Shown here: one piece after another, positions 43,982 to 52,416 of the stretch | How the letters are laid out: the number at the start of each line of letters is the position of its first letter | Position numbering within the stretch: the first letter of the stretch is position 1 | Assembly (NCBI RefSeq): GCF_014138605.1 | Contig: NZ_JACJHX010000018.1 | Location: 1-63,263, forward strand | DNA: 63,263 nt | Reading direction: 5' to 3' | Source: Peribacillus huizhouensis | GTDB lineage: Bacteria; Bacillota; Bacilli; Bacillales; DSM-1321 | Program-made: the position numbers and the translations under genes | Notes under the pieces: model-generated | What the model saw: the letters and a program-made list of their open reading frames with translations, nothing else | Told to the model about the DNA's origin: nothing | The model's database searches: none

Positions 43982-45091
43982 TTGACAAATGAGTCAATCA
44001 TTCGTTTCGAACGAGTAACTAAACAATATGATGCAGATCCAGCTGTGTTGAATGATGTTAGTTTTGAAATCGAACGAGGCAAATTTTATACGCTACTAGG
44101 ACCTTCTGGTTGCGGAAAAACAACCATTCTACGTTTAATAGCTGGCTTTACAGAGGCTACGCAAGGAAAGATTTATTTTAATGGGAAAATTATTAACCGA
44201 GTACCAGCTAATAAACGGCAAGTAAATACAGTTTTTCAGGACTATGCGTTATTTCCTCATTTGAATGTTTTTGAAAATGTTGCATTTGGATTACGTATAA
44301 AGAAAATGAAGAATAGTGAAGTTACTGCAAAGGTTCGAGAAGCATTAAGCTTTGTCAACCTTGACGGCTATGAAACAAGAGAGATCTCAGAAATGTCAGG
44401 TGGACAGCGTCAGCGTGTGGCGATTGCCAGAGCAATTGTAAACGAGCCTGAAGTAATCTTGTTAGATGAACCTTTGTCTGCGCTTGATCTAAAGCTGAGA
44501 ACGGAAATGCAATATGAATTACGAGAATTACAACAAAGGCTTGGAATTACTTTTATCTTTGTTACGCATGATCAGGAAGAAGCGCTTGCTATGTCAGATG
44601 AGATTTTTGTTTTGAATAACGGAAAAATTCAACAAAGCGGGACGCCTACAGATATTTACGATGAGCCAATCAGCCGTTTTGTCGCGGATTTCATTGGGGA
44701 ATCAAATATTGTCGAAGGAAAAATGATTCGTGATCATTTAGTCGAGTTTACTGGTAAAGAGTTTGAATGTGTCGATGGTGGATTTAATGAAAATGAGCCA
44801 GTTGAGGTTGTGATTCGACCAGAAGACTTGGAAATTACTGATGTGAACCGAGGGAAATTAAAAGTGCGTGTGGACTCTCAGTTATTCCGTGGCGTTCATT
44901 ATGAAATTAGCAGTTATGATACAGAAGGAAATGAGTGGTTAGTTCATTCTACAAAGAAAGCAACTGTTGGTGATCAAATTGGTCTATACTTTGATCCAGA
45001 GGCTATTCATGTTATGCGCTTTGGCGAATCGGAAGAAGAGTTTGATAAACGTTTAGAAGCTTACAATGATGGAGCTCAAGATGGAAAATAA
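43982..45091 (+). CDS. potA: PotA: spermidine/putrescine ABC ATPase
   Basis: A 369-residue ABC ATPase: Walker [10 protein letters not shown]-loop [13 protein letters not shown], signature [14 protein letters not shown], Walker [14 protein letters not shown]-loop VTHD. A C-terminal TOBE domain (about 275-355, RPEDLEI) follows. It powers polyamine import. The TTG at 43982 is chosen over an upstream in-frame GTG-type start because GAGGAGG (43967-43973) lies 8 bases before it. It overlaps potB by 11 bases. Confidence 0.94.
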   Translation: MTNESIIRFERVTKQYDADPAVLNDVSFEIERGKFYTLLGPSGCGKTTILRLIAGFTEATQGKIYFNGKIINRVPANKRQVNTVFQDYALFPHLNVFENVAFGLRIKKMKNSEVTAKVREALSFVNLDGYETREISEMSGGQRQRVAIARAIVNEPEVILLDEPLSALDLKLRTEMQYELRELQQRLGITFIFVTHDQEEALAMSDEIFVLNNGKIQQSGTPTDIYDEPISRFVADFIGESNIVEGKMIRDHLVEFTGKEFECVDGGFNENEPVEVVIRPEDLEITDVNRGKLKVRVDSQLFRGVHYEISSYDTEGNEWLVHSTKKATVGDQIGLYFDPEAIHVMRFGESEEEFDKRLEAYNDGAQDGK

Positions 45092-45884
45092 AGCGAAGTT
45101 TAATGTATATTCCCTTCCGTATTTTCTGTGGATTGTCTGTTTTGTTATTGCGCCAATTTTACTCGTTCTTTATTATTCCTTATTCGATATAGATGGGAAT
45201 TTTTCTTTCGTTAATTATCAGAATTTCTTTACGCCTGTATACCTAATGATGACAGTGAATTCTTTTTGGTATGCATTTTTAATTACCTTCTTTTCATTGC
45301 TTGTTGCCTATCCGACCGCTTATTTGTTAACAAAGACGAAGCACAAGCAGTTGTGGCTTTTGCTAATTATCGTTCCTTCGTGGATCAATCTGCTGTTGAA
45401 AGCTTATGCGTTTATCGGTATATTCGGCACATATGGGGCAGCAAATAAATTTTTGGAAGGAATCGGAATTGGTTCTCGGCAAATTCTTTTCACGGATTTT
45501 AGTTTTATTTTCGTGTCCGTTTATATTTTTATACCATTCATGATCTTACCGATCTTCAATGCGTTAAATAAATTGAATCCGACGTTAATAGCCGCGGCTA
45601 ATGATTTAGGAGCATCTGGATGGGTAACGTTCCGCCGTGTTATTTTTCCGTTAACATTAGATGGCGTGAAATCAGGCTGTCAGGTTGTTTTCATTCCAGC
45701 CTTATCACTGTTCATGCTGACACGTTTAATTTCTGGTAACCGTGTGATTACACTAGGTACAGCGATTGAACAGCATTTCCTTGTCATCCAAGATTGGGGA
45801 ATGGGCTCGACTATTGCGGTCTTTTTAATTATTTTTATGTTCCTGATCATGGCATTGACAGGTGCAAGGAAAAGAGGTGTATAA
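45081..45884 (+). CDS. potB: PotB: polyamine ABC permease
   Basis: A 267-residue permease with six spans and the EAA loop [28 protein letters not shown]. It pairs with PotC to form the channel. ATG 45081 has GGAG (45071-45074) upstream and overlaps the end of potA; earlier in-frame ATGs at 45066 and 45069 lack a site. It ends just before potC. Confidence 0.92.
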   Translation: MENKAKFNVYSLPYFLWIVCFVIAPILLVLYYSLFDIDGNFSFVNYQNFFTPVYLMMTVNSFWYAFLITFFSLLVAYPTAYLLTKTKHKQLWLLLIIVPSWINLLLKAYAFIGIFGTYGAANKFLEGIGIGSRQILFTDFSFIFVSVYIFIPFMILPIFNALNKLNPTLIAAANDLGASGWVTFRRVIFPLTLDGVKSGCQVVFIPALSLFMLTRLISGNRVITLGTAIEQHFLVIQDWGMGSTIAVFLIIFMFLIMALTGARKRGV

Positions 45885-45885
45885 G

Positions 45886-46692
45886 GTGAAGAAGAAATTG
45901 TCACCTGTATCTTCGCTATTTTTAGTGCTTATCTTTTTTATCTTGTATGCACCAATTTTCTTTCTTATCTTTTACTCATTTAACAGCGGCGGTACTATGT
46001 TTAACTTTGAAAGCTTTACGCTGGATTGGTATCGAGAATTATTTGATGATACACGCCTGTTAATTATTGTTTTGAATACACTTGTAATTGCTTTATTATC
46101 TGCGCTAATCTCGACGATTATTGGCGTAATAGGTGCTTTGTTTATTCATTCGGTAAAGAGAAGACAAACGAAAAACACCATTTTATCATTGAATAGTGTG
46201 CTCATCGTCAGCCCCGATGTAATTATCGGTGCATCGTTTTTGATCTTATTTACGATGGCTGGAATTAAGCTTGGTTTTTATTCCGTATTGTTAGCACATA
46301 TTGCATTTAGTGTACCAATCGTTGTCTTGATGGTTCTGCCGAAGCTAATGGAAATGAGCCCCACCTATATTGATGCGGCACGTGATCTTGGAGCAAGCAA
46401 CTTAGGTGTGCTTACAAAAGTGATCTTACCTTATATTACACCAGGCATATTTGCTGGTTTTTTCATGGCGCTGACATACTCTCTTGATGATTTCGCAGTT
46501 ACTTTCTTTGTGACAGGAAATGGGTTTTCAACATTATCGGTTGAAATTTACTCATTAGCGCGTAGAGGAGTATCATTGAATATTAATGCTCTATCGTCCT
46601 TACTATTCCTATTCACCATTCTATTAGTCATTGGTTATTACTTCATCACAAAGCGTAGTATGAAGTCTGGCGGAATGGGGGTTCACAAATGA
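45886..46692 (+). CDS. potC: PotC: polyamine ABC permease
   Basis: A 268-residue permease with six spans and the EAA loop AARDLGASNLGVLTKVILPYITPGIFAG. GTG start at 45886, one base after the potB stop, with AAGAGGTG upstream. Its stop overlaps the potD ATG (ATGA), showing translational coupling. Confidence 0.92.
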   Translation: MKKKLSPVSSLFLVLIFFILYAPIFFLIFYSFNSGGTMFNFESFTLDWYRELFDDTRLLIIVLNTLVIALLSALISTIIGVIGALFIHSVKRRQTKNTILSLNSVLIVSPDVIIGASFLILFTMAGIKLGFYSVLLAHIAFSVPIVVLMVLPKLMEMSPTYIDAARDLGASNLGVLTKVILPYITPGIFAGFFMALTYSLDDFAVTFFVTGNGFSTLSVEIYSLARRGVSLNINALSSLLFLFTILLVIGYYFITKRSMKSGGMGVHK

Positions 46693-47762
46693 AGCAATTA
46701 GTCCGTACATTTTTGACAATTATTCTTGTTTCTATTGTACTCCTTTCTATCACGAATCGATTGAATCAATCACAAGGTTTTTCCGGAAGCAATACGTTGA
46801 CGGTTTATAACTGGGGAGACTATATTGATACGGATTTAATTAATCGGTTTGAAAAAGAAACAGGCATAAAGGTCATTTATGAGACATTTGACTCGAATGA
46901 AGCGATGATGACAAAAATTGAACAAGGTGGAACGACGTATGATGTTGCGGTTCCATCAGAATATATGATTGATAAAATGATTAAGGAAAACTTATTAATT
47001 CCACTAGACCATTCAAAGCTGCCGAATCTGAAAAATATCGATGAACGGTTTCTAAACTTACCATTTGATCCGGATAATTTATATTCTATTCCGTATTTTT
47101 GGGGAACAGTGGGTATTGTCTATAATCCGGAAATGCTGGGTGGAATGGAGATAACAAGTTGGAATGATTTGTGGGATCGAAAACTAAGAAACGAAATTCT
47201 ATTGATTGATGGTGCGCGAGAAGTAATCGGAATGGGGCTTAATAGTTTACATTATTCATTAAATGATACAAATCCAAAGCATTTACAAGAAGCGAAGGCA
47301 AAGCTTGATACATTAACTCCAAACATCAAGGCGATTGTCGGTGATGAAAATAAATTGCTTCTCGCTAACCGAGAAGCGGCCATTGGGATTACTTGGTCAG
47401 GAGATGCTTCTGAAATTATGTCTGAAAACGAAGATCTTGACTATGTCGTACCAAGCGAAGGGTCTAATTTATGGTTTGATAATATGGTTATTCCAAAAAC
47501 AGCAAAAAATATTGATGGAGCCCATGCCTTCATTAACTTCATGCTAGATGCGAAAGTTGCTGCACAAAACACGGAGTATGTAAGCTACTCAACTCCTAAT
47601 AAAGCAGCACTTGAATTTATGCCTGAAGAAATGGTAAACGATGAACGCTTTTATCCAGCACCAGAACTAACGGATAAGCTAGAAGTGTATGAGAATCTTG
47701 GGAAAAGAAATTTGGCTACCTATAATGAACTTTTCCTAGAGTTTAAAATGCACCGGAAATAA
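46689..47762 (+). CDS. potD: PotD: polyamine-binding protein
   Basis: A 357-residue extracytoplasmic binding protein: N-terminal hydrophobic segment (about 5-25), then NTLTVYNWGDYIDTDLINRFEKETGIKVIYETFDSNEAMMTKIEQGGTTYDVAVPSEYMIDKM. The VYNWGDYI start and WSGDA, FPEEMV-like motifs are those of spermidine/putrescine-binding proteins. There is no lipobox Cys in the first 40 residues, so it should be held by an uncleaved N-terminal anchor rather than a lipid, which is unusual for a Gram-positive binding protein. Last gene of the operon. Confidence 0.93.
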   Translation: MKQLVRTFLTIILVSIVLLSITNRLNQSQGFSGSNTLTVYNWGDYIDTDLINRFEKETGIKVIYETFDSNEAMMTKIEQGGTTYDVAVPSEYMIDKMIKENLLIPLDHSKLPNLKNIDERFLNLPFDPDNLYSIPYFWGTVGIVYNPEMLGGMEITSWNDLWDRKLRNEILLIDGAREVIGMGLNSLHYSLNDTNPKHLQEAKAKLDTLTPNIKAIVGDENKLLLANREAAIGITWSGDASEIMSENEDLDYVVPSEGSNLWFDNMVIPKTAKNIDGAHAFINFMLDAKVAAQNTEYVSYSTPNKAALEFMPEEMVNDERFYPAPELTDKLEVYENLGKRNLATYNELFLEFKMHRK

Positions 47763-47784
47763 TAAGCAAAGGGCTGCTTCGAAC

Positions 47785-47870
47785 AGGGTCTAACTCACAC
47801 TCTATAGATGGACTATCGTGTGACAAAGGTTAAATTGAAACGTTACTGATGTTGTGAGGTTTATTCCATT
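47785..47870. repeat. Palindromic element, copy F (partial)
   Basis: AACAGGGTCTAACTCACACT, then CTATAGATGGACTATCGTGT, match the left half of copies A and G. The right half is diverged. Confidence 0.5.
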
Positions 47871-48004
47871 AGTTTGAGGCAGCTACTATTCATTTTCACA
47901 CTTATTTAAAGACTCGTTCATAGTTTCGTCACACTTTCTCGATATGATGAATGAACAAGAACAAATCAAAGAATCGAACGTACTAATGATAAGGGAGAGC
48001 GATG

Positions 48005-48898
48005 ATGAAGGATTTCTTTAAAAATACAAAAACGTATATATGGGGTGCAGCAATTCTAGTCATTGTTGCTGCAGCCGTACTTATTGCCTCTTTTTCAAGC
48101 AGTGAAGTTGTAGCAGAAGTGGATGGGAGTAAAATTAGTAAGGATGAGTTATACGATGCCCTTGTCACTCAATATGGAGCGACTGCTTTAGACACATTGA
48201 TCACGAATAAATTGGTTGACCTTGAAGCGGATAAAGAAAAAGTTAAAATCACCGATAAGGAAATTCAAACAGAGCTTGATACGATGATGGAATCATATGG
48301 TGGCAAAGATGCATTCGAAGCTCAGCTTGCAAGTAGTGGCTTGAAAACCGCGGATATTGAAGAAGATATTCGTTCGTATTTAAAGACTGTAAAACTATTA
48401 GAGCCTAGAATCAAGATTACAGACGATGAAATGAAGGAATATTTCGAAGCCAATAAAGATCAATACGCGCAAGCTGAGCAAGTAGAAGCAAGTCATATTT
48501 TAGTGAAGGATGAAGCTACAGCTAAAGAAGTAGCTAAGAAACTAGCTGATGGAGGCGACTTTGCTAAATTAGCAAAAGAATATTCTACGGACACCGCTAA
48601 TGCTTCCAATGGAGGGAAGTTGGGTTATTTCGGAAAAGGGGAAATGGCTCCAGAGTTTGAAAGTGCAGCTTTCTCACTCAAGGTAAATGAAATCAGTGAT
48701 CCAGTTAAAACGGATTTTGGCTATCACATCATTCAAGTAACTGGAAAAAAAGCAGCGAAAGCAGCGAACTTTGAAGATAGCAAAAAGGATATCAAAGAAG
48801 CTCTAAAAACGGAAAAACTATCTGCAGAATTCCCGACATGGCTAGCAGAGCAGAAAAAAGATCACAAGATTACTAATTCCTTAGTTCCTGAGAAATAA
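48005..48898 (+). CDS. prsA: PrsA-type peptidyl-prolyl isomerase (foldase)
   Basis: A 297-residue protein. An N-terminal membrane segment (about 12-32) is followed by a SurA-like helical domain and a parvulin PpiC domain (about 143-235: EASHILVKDEATAKEVAKKLADGGDFAKLAKEYSTDTANASNGGKLGYFGKGEMAPEFESAAFSLKVNEISDPVKTDFGYHIIQV). It folds secreted proteins at the membrane-wall interface. Classical PrsA is a lipoprotein; here no Cys follows the hydrophobic segment (IASFSSSEV), so it is predicted to stay membrane-anchored. The start is one of two adjacent ATGs, the second being better spaced from AAGGGAG. Confidence 0.88.
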   Translation: MKDFFKNTKTYIWGAAILVIVAAAVLIASFSSSEVVAEVDGSKISKDELYDALVTQYGATALDTLITNKLVDLEADKEKVKITDKEIQTELDTMMESYGGKDAFEAQLASSGLKTADIEEDIRSYLKTVKLLEPRIKITDDEMKEYFEANKDQYAQAEQVEASHILVKDEATAKEVAKKLADGGDFAKLAKEYSTDTANASNGGKLGYFGKGEMAPEFESAAFSLKVNEISDPVKTDFGYHIIQVTGKKAAKAANFEDSKKDIKEALKTEKLSAEFPTWLAEQKKDHKITNSLVPEK

Positions 48899-48926
48899 TA
48901 ATACATTCAAAATCTAAAGAGGGTTT

Positions 48927-49040
48927 CCCAAAGGGTCTGATCTCACACTCTATACATTGTTTATCGTGTCAATGACACGTCATATAACAATATTTAAGTA
49001 GGTGTGGGCTTTGACTTTTCATTTGGGACACCCTCTTTTT
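48927..49040. repeat. Palindromic intergenic element, copy G
   Basis: TCCCAAAGGGTCTGATCTCA, CACTCTATACATTGTTTATC, GTGTCAATGACACGTCATAT and GTAGGTGTGGGCTTTGACTT, ending TTTGGGA. Outer TCCCAAA/TTTGGGA, middle CACAC/GTGTG and inner CGTGTCA/TGACACG arms pair as nested stems. Confidence 0.75.
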
Positions 49041-49071
49041 ACTAATTTCAAGGTTTTGCTCTTAGTTGTGG

Positions 49072-49515
49072 CTATTTAGAATTGGTTCTAGGCTCTGGTG
49101 ATGCCTCCTTTAATTGACTACCTGCTTCAGCGACTTTGGAACCAATATCCGCTAATTCCTCTTTGGCTTCCATTACTGTTGACACGGCGTCGGTTGAAAT
49201 ATCTTTAACCTCACTTACTTTGCTGAACACATCATCATTAATCATTGAATAAAGGGCTTGAGCATCACTGATTGCCTCTTTTAGTACTTCGGATGCTGAC
49301 TTAAAACGGTTAATCATATCATCTTTCACTTCACTCGGGTTTTCTTTCACTTGGGTAATCATGTCCAAGGATGAGTCTTTAATATCCATTGCTGTTTCTT
49401 TTACTTTGCTCCTTGTTGATGAATTTAAGAGCATGAGAGCTCCACCTATAATTCCTCCGACAATCATTCCTTTCACCAGTTTGCTATTATTTTGATCATC
49501 TGATGTTTGAACCAT
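49072..49515 (-). CDS. YtxH-domain general stress protein
   Basis: A 147-residue protein. A glycine-rich N-terminal segment (LVKGMIVGGIIGGALMLLNSSTRSKVKE) is the YtxH signature, followed by a long amphipathic helical region rich in Lys, Asp and Ser. YtxH-type proteins belong to the sigma-B stress regulon in Bacillus. The ATG at 49515 follows TAGGAGGAA. A sigma-B-like promoter lies 45-70 bases upstream, in agreement. Confidence 0.8.
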   Translation of the reverse strand: MVQTSDDQNNSKLVKGMIVGGIIGGALMLLNSSTRSKVKETAMDIKDSSLDMITQVKENPSEVKDDMINRFKSASEVLKEAISDAQALYSMINDDVFSKVSEVKDISTDAVSTVMEAKEELADIGSKVAEAGSQLKEASPEPRTNSK

Positions 49516-49557
49516 GTTTAATTCCTCCTAGCATTAATGTGATTAGCTTGTTGGTAT

Positions 49558-49583
49558 TTTCCCGATAAGCTCGTTTGCTAAAC
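49558..49583 (-). promoter_or_regulatory. Sigma-B-type promoter of ytxH-like gene
   Basis: On the minus strand GTTTAG (49583-49578) and GGGAAA (49563-49558) are 14 bases apart, matching GTTTAA-N13/15-GGGWAW. It lies 43 bases before the start codon. Confidence 0.65.
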
Positions 49584-49714
49584 TACATCATTTAGGTTTA
49601 CAGTGGTTGATCAGGGTCTTAATGCGAATTCTTAAGGGAAAAATAGAAATAAAGTATAAAGTGCAACTTCAATCAGTGGGGATTTTACTGCCTGTTAATA
49701 CAGGATAAAAATAG

Positions 49715-49757
49715 AAAAACCTCCTAGGCAATCATCAGTGCCAAGGAGGTTTTTTAT
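49715..49757 (-). terminator. Terminator of FtsH-like gene
   Basis: AAAACCTCCTAGGCA and TGCCAAGGAGGTTTT form a stem, with T runs on both strands. It overlaps the 3' end of the minus-strand protease gene. Confidence 0.8.
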
Positions 49758-51484
49758 CAAACAAGAACTATTTCAGGTCGTCTACTGCTAACGATTTCTT
49801 CAACCTCAGATCCTTCAAGCGTTTCTTTCTTTAATAATGTTTCAACAAGTTCTTCGTACTGTTCACGGTTATTATTGATAAGTTTTTCGGTTGCTTGAAT
49901 CGCTTCGTTAAACAATTCCTGCATTTTTTTCTCTTTTTCACCTTTATTGAAGGTAAGAGTGAAGCCTTCTTGTAGCATCCCTGTTTCGACCATTTGTTCA
50001 AGCAGATGTTTTGCTTGTTTGACATCGCCGCTTACGCCGATGCTATGTTCACCTAAAAACATCCGTTCTGAAACACCGCCAGCAAGGATCATTTTGACTT
50101 GATCGAATAATTCACTTGTTGTAGCTAGATGCAGTTCTTTTTGAATGGGTGCAACATAACCTAGAGCATCACCACGAGGGATAATAGTTGCTTTGCGAAC
50201 AGAACCCGGTTTCGTAATCGCTGCTACAAGTGCATGTCCGCTTTCGTGTATAGCAACACGCCTTTTTGTATCAGGATCATTTAATGAACGTGAAGTGCTG
50301 CCTAATATTGTACGATCAATGGCATAATCAAGATCGCTTTTCTCAATAAACGCTTGCCCGTTACGTAATGCTCGTCTTGAGGCGGTATCGAATAGAGAGC
50401 TTAAATCTGCTCCGGAAAATCCTGAAGTGCTTTCAGCTAATGTATCAAGGGAAAGCTTCACATCTTCTGATAGTTGTTTACCTTTGGAATGGATTTCAAT
50501 AATTTCTTTCCGGCCTTTCGTATCTGGCAACGGCACTTGAAATGAAAAATCAATCCGACCAGGGCGAAGGAAGGCTTCATCTAACATATCCTTTCGGTTT
50601 GTAGCCGAAATAAACAAAATCCCATCGTTCGAATGCCCACCATCAAGCTGGACGAGCAGTTCGGTCAGTGTTTTTTCTCCTTCTTCACCGCCGTGCTCTT
50701 TTCGTTTAGCAGCAAGAGCATCTACTTCATCGATAAAAATAACCGCTGGTGTTTGCTTTCTTGCATTTTGGAATAAACTCCGGACACGAGAGGCTCCGAC
50801 ACCAACAAACATTTCATTAAAGGCGGAACCGCTTGTAGAAAAGAAGTTGGCGCCCATTTCTTTAGCAATTGCTTGAGCAAGCAATGTTTTGCCGGTCCCA
50901 GGAGGCCCATATAATAGAATTCCTTTTGGAGCGGTGATTCCGAGTTTCTCTGAACGCTCAGGTTCTTTTAAAATGGCAAGTGTCTGGAGAATTTCTTCTT
51001 TGATTTCGGTCTGTAATCCACCGATATCATCAAGGGTAATGGCTGGAAGTGGTTTTGCTGAAGAAACACTATTCTTCCTTTTTCCGATTCCAATGCCACC
51101 TTTTGTTTTTCTTTGTATAATAATGGCGGTTACCGCTAATGCTGCGACTATTCCACCTAATAACCATAGACTAAATGGGCTAGTTGATGAGAAAGAATAC
51201 TGAACATTATATGTTTCGACAAGTTTGTTTACTAATGTGCTATTGGGTGGTATGTGAGAAACATAACTTCCGTCTGGCGTAATCAATGTCAAAGTACCAT
51301 TCTGATTTTCCTTTAACGTGACTAAATCACCATTCTGAGCTGCAATCTTATCTTCGACTGAAGAAAAAGGGATTTCTGTCTTCTGTGTCGGATTAACAAC
51401 ATACAATAAAACACCGGAAATGATCACAAGTAATGCCACGAAGATTGGCGTGAATTTAGAAACAAATGTAGAGTTTGAGTTCAA
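49757..51484 (-). CDS. FtsH-like membrane AAA metalloprotease (non-canonical)
   Basis: A 575-residue protease. TM1 is at about 11-30, an extracytoplasmic FtsH_ext domain at 35-95, TM2 at about 104-123. The AAA domain has Walker A GPPGTGKT (193-200), pore loop FVGVG, Walker B FIDEVDA and the SRH NRKDMLDEAFLRPGRID. The zinc peptidase has HESGH (414-418, usual FtsH HEAGH) and a third ligand Asp in SGDVKQA. It degrades membrane and short-lived proteins. It is shorter than cellular FtsH (about 640-700 residues) and diverged in the active-site motif, so it is probably a paralogue beside the housekeeping ftsH. The ATG is preceded by AAGGGGAG. Confidence 0.88.
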   Translation of the reverse strand: MNSNSTFVSKFTPIFVALLVIISGVLLYVVNPTQKTEIPFSSVEDKIAAQNGDLVTLKENQNGTLTLITPDGSYVSHIPPNSTLVNKLVETYNVQYSFSSTSPFSLWLLGGIVAALAVTAIIIQRKTKGGIGIGKRKNSVSSAKPLPAITLDDIGGLQTEIKEEILQTLAILKEPERSEKLGITAPKGILLYGPPGTGKTLLAQAIAKEMGANFFSTSGSAFNEMFVGVGASRVRSLFQNARKQTPAVIFIDEVDALAAKRKEHGGEEGEKTLTELLVQLDGGHSNDGILFISATNRKDMLDEAFLRPGRIDFSFQVPLPDTKGRKEIIEIHSKGKQLSEDVKLSLDTLAESTSGFSGADLSSLFDTASRRALRNGQAFIEKSDLDYAIDRTILGSTSRSLNDPDTKRRVAIHESGHALVAAITKPGSVRKATIIPRGDALGYVAPIQKELHLATTSELFDQVKMILAGGVSERMFLGEHSIGVSGDVKQAKHLLEQMVETGMLQEGFTLTFNKGEKEKKMQELFNEAIQATEKLINNNREQYEELVETLLKKETLEGSEVEEIVSSRRPEIVLV

Positions 51485-51705
51485 TTTCTTATCTCCCCTT
51501 TACTATGAAACTAGTATAGTGAACTACTCTCTATTATAAATGGTTCTTTTGTACTATTTATAGTGTAAAATAATGGAAAATATGATATTGTAGCTTAATT
51601 TCCCATCGTTTCTTCGTTGTTAGACAGTATGAAGACTGACATGGTAAAGTGAATAGAGAATAGGTATGAAACATGTCTCAAACAATAAAAGAGGAATGGT
51701 TACGT

Positions 51706-52284
51706 ATGAATAAATTTAAGAGTGATTATATTATTACGATGGACGATATTGTGAAAGAGGGCGATCCGATATTACAGCAGAAAACGGAAGAAGTCAAACT
51801 GCCCCTTTCGGAAGAAGACAAAGAAACATTGGAGAGTATGATGCAGTTTCTAAAGAATAGTCAGGATCCTGTGATAGCAAAAACATATCAATTGCGTGCT
51901 GGTGTAGGTTTGTCTGGGAATCAAATCGGCTTGAATAAACGGATGTTCGCCATGTACTTTACAGACGAAAAAGGAACTTTATATGAACATGCACTTGTTA
52001 ATCCGAAAATTATCAGTCATTCAGCAACAATGATATACTTGCCACAAAGTGAAGGCTGCCTGTCTGTTGACCGTGAAATAAGTGGCTATGTGCCAAGATA
52101 TGAGCGAGTTAAAGTAAAAGCAACGGATTTAACTGGAAAGGAAATCGAGCTTCGCCTGAAAGGGTTCCCTGCTATCGTTTTCCAGCATGAATTCGACCAT
52201 TTGAACGGTATCATGTTCTATGACAGAATTAATGAAAAAAACCCATTTAAACTTCCTGATAATGTAGAGATCAAGAGTTTATGA
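51706..52284 (+). CDS. def: Peptide deformylase
   Basis: A 192-residue deformylase with the three motifs: GVGLSGNQIG (motif 1, Ser in place of the usual Ala), EGCLSV (motif 2, metal Cys) and QHEFDHLNG (motif 3, HExxH). It removes the formyl group from new proteins. The length and insertion pattern (type 2, about 185 residues) match the Gram-positive Def/YkrB group. ATG 51706 has AGAGGA upstream; the open frame extends 33 bases further to another ATG at 51673. A palindromic terminator follows. Confidence 0.92.
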   Translation: MNKFKSDYIITMDDIVKEGDPILQQKTEEVKLPLSEEDKETLESMMQFLKNSQDPVIAKTYQLRAGVGLSGNQIGLNKRMFAMYFTDEKGTLYEHALVNPKIISHSATMIYLPQSEGCLSVDREISGYVPRYERVKVKATDLTGKEIELRLKGFPAIVFQHEFDHLNGIMFYDRINEKNPFKLPDNVEIKSL

Positions 52285-52328
52285 TTTAACATATAGTTAG
52301 GGTTAAGCTTCTAACACGGTCAAAGCAT

Positions 52329-52396
52329 AATGGTCTGCCCCCACACTAGATGCACATTTCTATTGTGGCATGTATGAAGTGGGGGGCAGACCATTA
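52329..52396. terminator. Long terminator-like palindrome, copy H
   Basis: AATGGTCTGCCCCCAC (52329-52344) and GTGGGGGGCAGACCATT (52380-52395) are complementary; the loop carries TAGATGCACATTTCTATTGT and GGCATGTA. It separates convergent def and the DHA2 pump gene and belongs to the same GGTCTG-edged family as the other elements. Confidence 0.8.
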
Positions 52397-52416
52397 GTTA
52401 TTAAGTATTACTCGTT

